Shown here: positions 28,208 to 37,134 of the stretch, piece by piece
Layout: each line of letters starts with the position of its first letter
Numbering within the stretch: position 1 is the stretch's first letter
Source of the DNA: Aeromicrobium chenweiae
GTDB taxonomy: Bacteria; Actinomycetota; Actinomycetes; Propionibacteriales; Nocardioidaceae
Assembly: GCF_003065605.1 (NCBI RefSeq)
Contig: NZ_CP026952.1
Location: 620,001 to 684,000 of the forward strand
Direction of reading: 5' to 3'
DNA length: 64,000 nucleotides
Program-made: the position numbers and the translations under genes
The notes under the pieces: model-generated
What the model saw: the letters and a program-made list of their open reading frames with translations, nothing else
The model's database searches: none
What the model was told of the DNA's origin: nothing

Positions 28208-29491
28208 GTGACCATCACCGCCCAGGACTCGACCCAGACGCCCGCTGCTCACAGCATCCGCGACGGGGCCTTCGGCCACGCGACCGGACTCAGCTGTCGC
28301 GAGTGCGGTGCGACCCAGGAGCTCGGCCCGCACTACGTGTGCAGCGACTGCTTCGGCCCGCTGGAGATCTCGTACGACTTCCCGGCCGTCACCCGCGAGC
28401 AGATCGAGGCCGGCCCCAGCAACATCTGGCGATACAAGGCGCTGCTGCCCGTCCCGGACGACATCGAGACGAGCCCCAACCTCGAGCCCGGCTTCACCCG
28501 GCTCCTGCGGGCGGACAACCTCGCGGCCGAGCTCGGTCTGACGAAGCTGTGGGTCAAGGACGACAGCACGAACCCCACCAACTCGTTCAAGGACCGCGTC
28601 GTCGCGTGCGCGCTGAGCGCCGCCCGCGAGCTCGGCAGCCGCGTGTTCGCGTGTCCGTCCACGGGCAACCTCGCCAACGCCGTCGCCGCGGCGGGCGCTC
28701 GCGCCGGCATCAAGACCGTGGTCTTCATCCCCAGCAACCTCGAGACGCCCAAGCAGGTCAACTCGGCGGTCTACACCGAGAACCTCATCGCGGTCGACGG
28801 CAACTACGACGACGTCAACAAGCTCGCCAGCGAGATCGCGGGGGAGCAGGACGGCTGGGCGTTCGTCAACGTCAACGTCCGCCCGTTCTACGCCGAGGGG
28901 TCCAAGACGCTCGGCTACGAGATCGCCGAGCAGCTCGGCTGGCGACTCCCGGACCAGATCGTCATCCCGGTCGCCTCCGGCTCGCAGCTGACCAAGGTCC
29001 ACAAGGCGTTCCGTGAGCTGGTCGCGCTCGGCCTGGTCGAGGACAAGCCGGTGAAGATCTACGGCGCCCAGGCGACCGGCTGCTCGCCGGTGTCCGAGGC
29101 GTTCCGCCAGGGCTGGGACGCGATCAAGCCCGTGCGCCCCGACACGATCGCCAAGTCGCTCGCGATCGGCAACCCCGCGGACGGCATCTACGTGCTCGAC
29201 ATCTGCCGGGAGACCGGAGGCGCCGTCGCGGACATCTCCGACGACGAGGTGCGTGACGCGATCGTCCTGCTTGCCCGCACCGAGGGCATCTTCACCGAGA
29301 CGGCCGGCGGCACGACCGTCGGCGTCCTGAAGAAGCTCGTCGAGACCGGCGTGCTCGACCCCGAGCTCGAGACGGTCGTCATCAACACCGGTCACGGGCT
29401 CAAGACGCTCGACGCCGTCACGAGCCTCGTCGGTCCCGCCGCCACCATCGCGCCCACGTACCAAGCCTTTGTCGACGCCGACATCGTCTGA
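28208..29491 (+). CDS. thrC: threonine synthase
   Basis: This 427-residue PLP enzyme turns O-phosphohomoserine into threonine. The cofactor lysine is Lys128 in NPTNSFKDRVV. An N-terminal zinc-ribbon-like part has C30/C33 and C45/C48, and CPSTGNLANAVAAAGARAG is the phosphate-binding region. GTG 28208 follows AGGAGG by 5 bases. The SAM-I riboswitch upstream ties threonine synthesis to methionine/SAM status, since both pathways draw on homoserine. The CysO-like carrier gene follows 28 bases later. Confidence 0.95.
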   Translation: MTITAQDSTQTPAAHSIRDGAFGHATGLSCRECGATQELGPHYVCSDCFGPLEISYDFPAVTREQIEAGPSNIWRYKALLPVPDDIETSPNLEPGFTRLLRADNLAAELGLTKLWVKDDSTNPTNSFKDRVVACALSAARELGSRVFACPSTGNLANAVAAAGARAGIKTVVFIPSNLETPKQVNSAVYTENLIAVDGNYDDVNKLASEIAGEQDGWAFVNVNVRPFYAEGSKTLGYEIAEQLGWRLPDQIVIPVASGSQLTKVHKAFRELVALGLVEDKPVKIYGAQATGCSPVSEAFRQGWDAIKPVRPDTIAKSLAIGNPADGIYVLDICRETGGAVADISDDEVRDAIVLLARTEGIFTETAGGTTVGVLKKLVETGVLDPELETVVINTGHGLKTLDAVTSLVGPAATIAPTYQAFVDADIV

Positions 29492-29519
29492 CCTGACCAC
29501 AAGCCGAGGAGCCAAGCAC

Positions 29520-29798
29520 ATGTCAGTAGCGGTCCGTATCCCCACGATCCTGCGCACCTACACGCAGGACCAGTCCCAGGTCACCGCCGAGGGCTCGACC
29601 CTGACCGACGTCATCGAGTCGCTGGAGTCCAGCTTCCCCGGCATCAAGGGCCGCGTGGTCGACGACGAGGGCAAGCTGCGCCGCTTCGTCAACATCTACG
29701 TCGCCGAGGAGGACGTGCGGTTCTCCCAGGGCCTGGACACCCCCACGCCGGACGGCTCGCAGGTCTCGATCATCCCGGCGGTCGCCGGCGGTTGCTGA
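29520..29798 (+). CDS. MoaD/ThiS-like sulfur carrier (CysO type) ending in GGC
   Basis: A 92-residue ubiquitin-fold sulfur carrier. The sequence has the CysO-like N-terminus SVAVRIPTILRTYTQDQ and ends ...IIPAVAGGC. Carriers of this family normally end in Gly-Gly, which is activated to a thiocarboxylate. Here a cysteine codon (TGC) follows the two glycines, so the encoded end resembles the CysO-cysteine adduct of the M. tuberculosis pathway. A Mec-type protease cut would then be needed to expose GG. It follows thrC closely and is likely on the same transcript. ATG 29520 sits after GAGGAGCCAAGCAC. Confidence 0.9.
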   Translation: MSVAVRIPTILRTYTQDQSQVTAEGSTLTDVIESLESSFPGIKGRVVDDEGKLRRFVNIYVAEEDVRFSQGLDTPTPDGSQVSIIPAVAGGC

Positions 29799-29833
29799 GC
29801 GCCGGAGGGGCCCGGTCCGCCGCAGACCGGCCG

Positions 29834-29862
29834 TGACCACGGGCCGTCGAGGCGGGTAGGCT
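29834..29862 (+). promoter_or_regulatory. cold-shock gene promoter
   Basis: TGACCA (29834-29839) and TAGGCT (29857-29862) are spaced by 17 bases. The predicted 5' leader is about 50 bases. A GC-rich hairpin just upstream (CCGGTC with GACCGG, around 29813-29831) may end the previous transcript. Confidence 0.5.
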
Positions 29863-29919
29863 CTTGACATCGGGTCCTCGGCAGGTGGGCCCGCATCTGT
29901 GACAGGTGGGAGTGGCGGC

Positions 29920-30120
29920 ATGGTGCATGGCACCGTCAAGTGGTTCAACGCTGACAAAGGCTACGGGTTCATCGAGGTGGAGGGTCAGGACGACGTCTTC
30001 GTCCACTGGTCCAAGATCGCGTCCGACGGCTACAAGACCCTCGAGGACGGCCAGAAGGTCGAGTTCGAGGTGGTCGACGGGCCCAAGGGTCGCGAGGCCC
30101 ACGAGGTCATCAGCCACTGA
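29920..30120 (+). CDS. cold-shock protein, CspA family
   Basis: The 66-residue single cold-shock domain has the RNA-binding motifs [14 protein letters not shown] (RNP1, KGYGFI) and DVFVHWSKI (RNP2, VFVHW). It acts as an RNA/DNA chaperone. ATG 29920 follows GGTGGGAGTGGCGGC. An intrinsic terminator follows 12 bases after the stop. Close linkage of thrC, a MoaD-like gene, a csp gene and groEL resembles an arrangement I recall from Streptomyces. Confidence 0.95.
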   Translation: MVHGTVKWFNADKGYGFIEVEGQDDVFVHWSKIASDGYKTLEDGQKVEFEVVDGPKGREAHEVISH

Positions 30121-30132
30121 GGCAGCACGGGA

Positions 30133-30159
30133 GGCCCGGTCCGGGGGACCGGGTCTTTT
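30133..30159 (+). terminator. intrinsic terminator
   Basis: CCCGGTCC (30135-30142) and GGACCGGG (30146-30153) form a perfect 8-bp stem with a 3-base loop, followed by TCTTTTC. It ends the cold-shock transcript. Confidence 0.85.
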
Positions 30160-30227
30160 CATGTGCCCGGAGCACGTGCCCCAATACGACACTTGCCATG
30201 TCACATCACCGCTGACATACTCGCGGT

Positions 30228-32054
30228 ATGCTCATTTCCGCCGCTGAACCCGTCACCGCACCCGTCGGTGGCGCCGAGCTCGGCCAGGTCATCGGCCTCT
30301 CGATCGCTGCCACCCTCGTCACGTGCGTCCTCCTCGTCGTCGCGTGGGCCCACCGGACCCACCGCATCGACTGGTTCGAGAACCTCGGCAAGCGCCTCGG
30401 CGCCCAGCACGGTGAGCCCGGCTGGTCCACGATCCCGACGATGTTCGTCGCGAGCTCACTCATCGTCGCGCTGCTCGGCTTCATGTGGGACGTCAGCCTG
30501 CACGCGGGGCGCGGCCGGGACGCAGGACCGCTGGCCAATCCCGCGCACTACCTGATCCTCTACGGGCTCTTCGCCCTCTTCGTCGCCGGCATGTCCGCGA
30601 TCGTGTACCCCCGCGACGGCGAGAAGCCGGGCATCGCCGCCGTTCGCATCACGCGCCACTGGTACGCCCCGGTGAGCGGCATCTTCATCGCCGCCTGCGG
30701 CCTGTACGCGTTGATCGGCTTCCCGCTCGACGACGTCTGGCACCGCATGTTCGGCCAGGACGTGACCCTGTGGGGTCCGACGCACCTCATGCTGATCGGC
30801 GGCGCCGGCCTGTCCACCGCCGGCATCATCCTGCTGAACCGGGAGGCCGAGATCCACATGCGGGCCCGGGGCAGGGCGGTGCCGACGTGGATCAAGACCA
30901 CGATGAACTCGATCGCGTTCGGCGCGCTGCTCATCGGGCTGTCCGTGTTCCAGGCCGAGTTCGACTTCGGCATCGCACAGTTCCGCATGGTCTTCGCGCC
31001 GCTGATGATCGTCGTCGCGGCCGGCGTCGCGCTGGTCGCCGCGCGCCTCTACGTGGGGCCGGGTGCAGCGATCGGTGCCGCGATCTTCTTCCTGCTGATG
31101 CGCGGCATCATCTCGTTCATCGTCACCGACGTCATGGGCGAGGCGCACCACGTCTTCCCGCTCTACCTGGGCAGTGCGGTGCTGATCGAGCTGCTCGCCC
31201 TGTCCCGGCTCAAGGACAAGCCCTTGTGGTTCGGCGCCGTCGGCGGCCTGCTGATCGGCACCGTGGGCCTGGTCATCGAGAAGCTGTGGAACGACCAGGT
31301 CTTCCAGTTCCCGTGGGCCAAGGACATGTGGGTCGAGGGCCTGCTCATGGCCGTCCCGGTGGCCATCGGGGCCGGCCTGTGCGGCGCGCTGTTCGCGATG
31401 GGCCTCAAGGGCGAGCTGCCGCGCAGGAACGTCGGACGGGTCATCGTCACCGCGTCCGTGCTGGTGCTGTCCGCCGCGGTGGCCAACGGCCTGTACGCGA
31501 CGGTCCCCAAGAACGAGTCCGCCACGTTCGCGCTCACCCAGGTGGGCACCCCCGAGGAGCCCGAGGTCACCGCGCAGGTCACGCTGTCGGACGGCGTCGC
31601 CGACGACGACCCGACCTGGGTGCAGATCACGGCCTGGCAGGGCGGCGGCGAAGGGGTCGTGACCGACCGGCTGCGCCGCACCGGTGACGGCACCTACGAG
31701 TCGACCCGGCCCGTGCCGGTCGGCGGCAACTGGAAGACGCTGCTGCGCGTGCAGGACGGGCGCACGCTCGCGGCCGTCCCGATCTTCCTGCCAGCCGACG
31801 CTCCCCTCAAGGTCGAGGAGGTCCCGGCGTCCGCGTCGTTCACGCGCGAGTTCGTCCCGGAGATCGACATCCTGCAGCGCGAGCGCAAGGACGACAGCTC
31901 GGCGCTGCTGTGGGCCGCGGCCAACATGGTCGTGCTGCTCTGCAGCCTCGGCATCATCATCGGCATCTGTGTCTCGGTCTCGCGGGTCGCCCGCCGGATC
32001 GAGGAGCACGAGGCGCAGGCGGGGTCCGAGCGAGCGCCTACGCTGGCCCCATGA
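30228..32054 (+). CDS. large polytopic membrane protein with FixH/YtkA-like C-terminal domain
   Basis: I do not recognise a named function. The 608-residue protein has about eleven membrane segments (first at 20-40, last at 559-585). An extracytoplasmic beta-rich domain (about 425-535) with GDGTYESTRPVPVGGNWKTLLRV resembles FixH/YtkA. A membrane motif occurs twice: D88-x3-H92-x5-D98-x6-P105-x-H107, and D168-x3-H172-x5-D178-x5-P184-x-H186. A further DVMGEAHHVF (301-310) adds two histidines. The pattern suggests buried metal or cofactor sites. It is the first of four coupled genes; its stop overlaps the next start (ATGA). Confidence 0.85.
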   Translation: MLISAAEPVTAPVGGAELGQVIGLSIAATLVTCVLLVVAWAHRTHRIDWFENLGKRLGAQHGEPGWSTIPTMFVASSLIVALLGFMWDVSLHAGRGRDAGPLANPAHYLILYGLFALFVAGMSAIVYPRDGEKPGIAAVRITRHWYAPVSGIFIAACGLYALIGFPLDDVWHRMFGQDVTLWGPTHLMLIGGAGLSTAGIILLNREAEIHMRARGRAVPTWIKTTMNSIAFGALLIGLSVFQAEFDFGIAQFRMVFAPLMIVVAAGVALVAARLYVGPGAAIGAAIFFLLMRGIISFIVTDVMGEAHHVFPLYLGSAVLIELLALSRLKDKPLWFGAVGGLLIGTVGLVIEKLWNDQVFQFPWAKDMWVEGLLMAVPVAIGAGLCGALFAMGLKGELPRRNVGRVIVTASVLVLSAAVANGLYATVPKNESATFALTQVGTPEEPEVTAQVTLSDGVADDDPTWVQITAWQGGGEGVVTDRLRRTGDGTYESTRPVPVGGNWKTLLRVQDGRTLAAVPIFLPADAPLKVEEVPASASFTREFVPEIDILQRERKDDSSALLWAAANMVVLLCSLGIIIGICVSVSRVARRIEEHEAQAGSERAPTLAP

Positions 32055-32257
32055 TCCCCGCCGGCTCCCAGCCCCTCGGTGACGCGCTCCTGGCCCACCA
32101 CGTCGCGCTGCTCGCCATCCCGGCGATCGTGCCGGCCGCCGTGGTGGTCGGGGTGGTCCTCTACATCGCCCGCAAGGACCGACGCGAGGAGCGCGAGGAG
32201 CGCGAGCTCATCGAGCGCGCCCTCGACGAGACCGAGAACGACGCCGACCGTCCCTGA
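32051..32257 (+). CDS. small single-pass membrane protein
   Basis: The 68-residue protein has a short N-terminus with a His-His pair (LLAHHVALLAIP), one membrane helix (about 20-42) and a highly charged cytoplasmic tail (RKDRREEREERELIERALDE), likely helical. It overlaps the upstream gene by four bases (ATGA), so translation is coupled. It resembles small accessory subunits of membrane complexes such as those near terminal oxidases. It matches no family I know and is probably a subunit of the same complex. Confidence 0.75.
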   Translation: MIPAGSQPLGDALLAHHVALLAIPAIVPAAVVVGVVLYIARKDRREEREERELIERALDETENDADRP

Positions 32258-32288
32258 CCTCGACACGACCACGAAGAGAGCGCCACGC

Positions 32289-32741
32289 ATGAAGATCGCC
32301 GCAGCCCTGCTCGCCGCCGTCCTGCTCCTCGCAGGATGCGGCGGATCGGACTCTGACGGACCCGCACCGGACCGCGACAGCTCGAGGCCGCTCACCGGCG
32401 AGGGCCAGCGCGAGCAGACCAAGGAGCAGGGCGAGGAGGCCGAGAAGGCGCAGGAGCTCGGCGAGGCCGAGCGGGGCAGCGTCGTCGGCATCGTCATCAA
32501 GGCCGGCAAGGTCATCCCCCAGGGCGAGCGGGTCGAGGTCCGCGTCGGCGAGCAGATCACCCTGAACGTCCGGTCGGACGCCGCGGAGGAGATCCACGTC
32601 CACTCCGACCCCGAGCACACGTACGAGGTGCCCGCCGGCGGCACGATCTCCGAGACGTTCTCGGTCGGCACGCCCGGCCAGGTCGCGGTCGAGGCGCACC
32701 ACCTGGGCGCCACGATCGTGCAGCTCGTCGTCCGTCCGTGA
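32289..32741 (+). CDS. lipoprotein with cupredoxin-like domain
   Basis: The 150-residue protein has a lipoprotein signal with lipobox LLAGC (Cys17), then a Glu/Gln-rich linker (about 35-62). A C-terminal beta-sandwich (about 65-150) resembles cupredoxins. Histidines cluster where copper sites are often found: IHVHSDPEHTYEV and VEAHHLGATIVQLVV. The usual Cys and Met copper ligands are absent, so any site would be a His-type one. It would sit on the outer face of the membrane beside the products of its neighbours. Its stop overlaps the next gene's start (GTGA). Confidence 0.85.
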   Translation: MKIAAALLAAVLLLAGCGGSDSDGPAPDRDSSRPLTGEGQREQTKEQGEEAEKAQELGEAERGSVVGIVIKAGKVIPQGERVEVRVGEQITLNVRSDAAEEIHVHSDPEHTYEVPAGGTISETFSVGTPGQVAVEAHHLGATIVQLVVRP

Positions 32742-33985
32742 TCCTGCCCTCGGCGCCGGGTGCAGGCCTCGCGGCGCACGGGATCGGCGGCTCGACCGAC
32801 CTGCCCATCCCGTTCATCTACGCGATGGTCGGCGCGTCCTGGGCGCTGACGATCTCGTTCGCGGTGCTCGCGCTGGCCTGGAAGGAACCACGGTTCCAGG
32901 ACGAGAGAGCCGATCCGGAGCCGCCGCGCCGTCCCTGGCTCGCGGCGGTCGGGCTCCTGGTCACGGCCTGGGTGCTGGTCGCGCTCTACGCCGGGCCCTC
33001 GGACCCGTCGAACGGCGGCCTCCAGACGTTCTACATCTTCGTGTGGGTCGGACTCGTCCCGCTGGCCCTGGTCGCGGGGCACGTGTGGCGTGACCTCTCA
33101 CCGTGGCGGACGCTGACCGGACGCGGGATCTGGACGTACCCCGAGCGTCTCGGCTACTGGCCGGCGGCGGTCGGCCTGTTCGCGTTCGTCTGGCTGGAGC
33201 TGGCGTCACCCGACCCGGGGGACGTCTCGGCGGTCCGCACGTGGGTGGCCGTCTACGTCATCGCGATGCTGGTGGGCGGTGTGGCGTTCGGGCCCAGGTG
33301 GTTCGACCGGGCGGACCCCTTCGACGTCTACAGCGCGATCGTGGCGCGCATGTCGCCCGTCGTCCGGGGCGGGCGGCGCTCGCGCAACCCGCTGCGGGGG
33401 CTGACGACCGTGCCCGTGGCGCCCGGCCTGGTCCCGGTGCTCGCGGTGCTGCTCGGCTCGACGGCGTACGACAGCTTCTCCGCGTCGTCGTTCTGGCAGC
33501 GCCGGTCGTTGTCGGGCCTGCAGCACTCCGCGACGCTGCTGGCGTTCTGCCTCGTCGTGGGGGTGCTGTTCGTCGCGGCGTCGATGGCGACCGGCGGCGT
33601 CACCCGGGAGCAGCGGCGGGCGATGCCCGGCCTGCTCGCGCACTCGCTGGTGCCGATCGTGGTCGGCTACGTCTTCGCGCACTACCTGACGTACCTGGTC
33701 GAGAAGGGGCAGGCTGCGTTCCTCGCGCTGCTCGACCCGCTCGGGCGTGGCTGGGCACCGCTGGGGGACCCGGATGTCTCCTACTTCCTGACCGAGCACA
33801 CCTCGACGCTGGCGGCGCTGAAGGTCACGTTCGTGGTGGCCGGGCACGTCCTGGCCGTCGTCGCGGCCCATGACCGGGCGCTGGTGCTGCTGCCGCGCGC
33901 GCACCGGCTGAGCGGACAGCTCGCGATGCTCGTGCTGATGGTCGCCTACACGTTCACCGGGCTGTACCTGCTGTTCTCGGTCTGA
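32738..33985 (+). CDS. polytopic membrane protein (AHGIGG family)
   Basis: The 415-residue protein begins with an exported-looking AAHGIGGSTDLPIPFIYAMV, followed by about nine to ten membrane segments. Related actinobacterial proteins starting HGI-G-x-D-LP-P are, as I recall, often labelled 'fenitrothion hydrolase' from one studied enzyme. That label says little about the natural role. Other conserved-looking parts are GSTAYDSFSASSFWQ, FAHYLTYLVEKGQ and VAGHVLAVVAAHDRAL. GTG 32738 overlaps the cupredoxin gene stop. It is the last gene of the module; I see no good intrinsic terminator, but three dyads follow. Confidence 0.8.
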   Translation: MILPSAPGAGLAAHGIGGSTDLPIPFIYAMVGASWALTISFAVLALAWKEPRFQDERADPEPPRRPWLAAVGLLVTAWVLVALYAGPSDPSNGGLQTFYIFVWVGLVPLALVAGHVWRDLSPWRTLTGRGIWTYPERLGYWPAAVGLFAFVWLELASPDPGDVSAVRTWVAVYVIAMLVGGVAFGPRWFDRADPFDVYSAIVARMSPVVRGGRRSRNPLRGLTTVPVAPGLVPVLAVLLGSTAYDSFSASSFWQRRSLSGLQHSATLLAFCLVVGVLFVAASMATGGVTREQRRAMPGLLAHSLVPIVVGYVFAHYLTYLVEKGQAAFLALLDPLGRGWAPLGDPDVSYFLTEHTSTLAALKVTFVVAGHVLAVVAAHDRALVLLPRAHRLSGQLAMLVLMVAYTFTGLYLLFSV

Positions 33986-34005
33986 CCCGCCCCGCCCCCG
34001 GGGGC

Positions 34006-34102
34006 GGTGGATCTGCCACCGTATGAGCTCGATTTCTCGCTCGTACGGTGGGGCATCCACCACCCGGGACGGGGGGCGCGCTGGGAAGGTGGAGCATCCA
34101 CC
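34006..34102. repeat. three 15-bp dyad boxes at exact 41-bp spacing
   Basis: GGTGGATCTGCCACC (34006), GGTGGGGCATCCACC (34047) and GGTGGAGCATCCACC (34088) all have GGTGG/CCACC arms and start exactly 41 bases apart. Boxes 1 and 2 also belong to a longer imperfect inverted repeat (34006-34028 with 34039-34061, 19 of 23 bases pairing). They lie between the four-gene module and the DHFR-like gene. They may be operators on one helix face (about four turns) or terminator hairpins. Confidence 0.6.
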
Positions 34103-34125
34103 GACCCGCGGGGTACCGTCCGAGG

Positions 34126-34689
34126 ATGGCGACGATCTACAACACCGCGACGAGCCTCGACGGATTCCTGGCCACCCCCGACAACTCGCTGCAATGGCTG
34201 TTCGACGTGCCGGGCGCAGACGACGAGGAGTCGGGCATCGACGACTTCCTGGCGGGCATCGGTGCGATGGCGATGGGCTCGACCACGTACGAGTGGGTCG
34301 TCGAGCACGAGTCCCTCATGGAACGTCCTGCGACGTGGACGGCCTGGTACGGCGACCGTCCCGCGTGGGTGTTCACGCACCGTGACCTCCCGGTCGTCAA
34401 GGGCGCCGACATCCGGTTCACCCGGGCCCCGGTGCGCGAGGTGCACGCCGAGATGGTGGCCGCCGCGGGCGGTCGCGACCTCTGGGTCATGGGCGGCGGC
34501 GACCTGGCCGGACAGTTCGCCGACGCCGGGCTGCTCGACCGCATCGTCGCGACCATCGCCCCCGTCACCCTGGGGGACGGGGCGCCGCTGCTGCCTCGCG
34601 ACCTCCGTTCCGATCGCCTGACCCTGTCCTCGGTGGGCCGGCGCGGACAGTTCGCCGAGCTCACGTACGACGTCCGGTCGCCGGCCTGA
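34126..34689 (+). CDS. dihydrofolate reductase family protein (RibD C-terminal fold)
   Basis: The 187-residue protein has the RibD/DHFR fold: TSLDGFLATPDNSLQWLF at the start, GAMAMGSTTYEWVV (cofactor loop) and LWVMGGGDLAGQFADAGLLDRI (the GGG nucleotide loop). In this widespread group of yyaP/YwjB-like reductases the true substrate is usually unknown; folate reduction is not assumed. ATG 34126 follows CCGAGG. It lies 14 bases before a VOC gene and likely shares its transcript. The 41-bp-spaced boxes lie directly upstream. Confidence 0.88.
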   Translation: MATIYNTATSLDGFLATPDNSLQWLFDVPGADDEESGIDDFLAGIGAMAMGSTTYEWVVEHESLMERPATWTAWYGDRPAWVFTHRDLPVVKGADIRFTRAPVREVHAEMVAAAGGRDLWVMGGGDLAGQFADAGLLDRIVATIAPVTLGDGAPLLPRDLRSDRLTLSSVGRRGQFAELTYDVRSPA

Positions 34690-34703
34690 ACGCGGTGGTG
34701 ACG

Positions 34704-35132
34704 ATGTCCGGCTTCCCCGTCCTGCTGAGCACCGCGATCGACGCGCGCGACTGCCGGGAGCTCGCGGAGTTCTACCGCCGGCTCCTCGGACTGCACTACC
34801 GCGAGGGCGACGAGCCGCCGAGCGACGGGAGTTCGGACGACGCGGACTGGCTGGTCCTGCTCGACGAGCGCGGCCGCCGGGTGCTGGCCGTCCAGGAGAA
34901 GAAGGACCTCACCTCCGCGACATGGCCGTCCGAGGCGGTACCGATGCAGATGCACATGGACTTCGAGGTCCCGTCCGTCGCGGAGCTGGAGCGTCATCGC
35001 GTGCGGGCCGAGCAGCTGGGCGCGGTGCTCCGCCACGATCGTTCGGACCACGACGAGCCGCTGTACGTGCTGGCCGATCCGGCCGGACACCCGTTCTGCC
35101 TGCTCGTGCCGCCGGGCGGCGGGACGGCCTGA
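34704..35132 (+). CDS. VOC family protein
   Basis: This 142-residue protein is a single glyoxalase-like pair of beta-alpha-beta units. It has AIDARDCRELAEFYRRLLGLHY at the start, MQMHMDFEVPSVAELERH in the middle and VLADPAGHPFCLLVPP at the end, the DPxGHPF motif of the Glyoxalase_6-type group. ATG 34704 is preferred, with GGTGGTG 5 bases upstream; in-frame GTGs lie at 34695 and 34698. The substrate is unknown. Confidence 0.87.
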   Translation: MSGFPVLLSTAIDARDCRELAEFYRRLLGLHYREGDEPPSDGSSDDADWLVLLDERGRRVLAVQEKKDLTSATWPSEAVPMQMHMDFEVPSVAELERHRVRAEQLGAVLRHDRSDHDEPLYVLADPAGHPFCLLVPPGGGTA

Positions 35133-35159
35133 TCGGGCCGCCTGATTGCGCTGGGTGGA

Positions 35160-35186
35160 TTAGCACTCGTATAGTGAGAGTGCTAG
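35160..35186. promoter_or_regulatory. CIRCE element (HrcA operator) in the groEL promoter
   Basis: TTAGCACTC-N9-GAGTGCTAG matches the CIRCE consensus TTAGCACTC-N9-GAGTGCTAA except for the last base. The promoter TTGCGC (35146-35151) and TATAGT (35170-35175) has an 18-base spacer, with the -10 box inside the CIRCE loop. HrcA binding would therefore block transcription directly. A leader of about 140 bases follows before groEL. Confidence 0.95.
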
Positions 35187-35223
35187 ACAGCGCAGCTGCC
35201 GAGCACCCGGATCAGACCGATGA

Positions 35224-36957
<1,734 letters not shown>

Positions 36958-36987
36958 TCACGGTGTGACAGGAGCTGCCAGCACCAG

Positions 36988-37029
36988 CGAGGGCCCCGTG
37001 GGACGCGCAAGCGTCCTGCGGGGCCCTCG
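36988..37029 (+). terminator. groEL terminator hairpin
   Basis: CGAGGGCCCCG (36988-36998) pairs perfectly with CGGGGCCCTCG (37019-37029). GGACGC/GCGTCC around GCAA extends the stem inside. The stem is very stable, with only a weak T-rich end (TCGTCGTTC). Confidence 0.8.
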
Positions 37030-37047
37030 TCGTTCGCCAGGGGGCAG

Positions 37048-37094
37048 CGAGTGGCGCAGACCGGGGCCCGAGTGGCGCAGATCTGCACGACTCG
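37048..37094. repeat. 13-bp direct repeat with dyad after groEL
   Basis: CGAGTGGCGCAGA occurs at 37048-37060 and 37069-37081. The second copy continues into a dyad: CGAGT, then the palindrome GCAGATCTGC, then ACTCG (37069-37094). It lies between the convergent groEL and tryptophan dioxygenase genes. It may be a terminator for the minus strand or a recurring intergenic repeat. Confidence 0.5.
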
Positions 37095-37134
37095 CCGTCT
37101 CAGAACCTTCAGCTTGCGCCAGTCGCGGCCTGGG

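Noticed and set aside
34006-34102. CRISPR-like or plasmid iteron array from the 41-bp-spaced boxes
   Set aside because: There are only three boxes, the sequences between them are unrelated to spacers, and no cas or replication-initiator gene is nearby.
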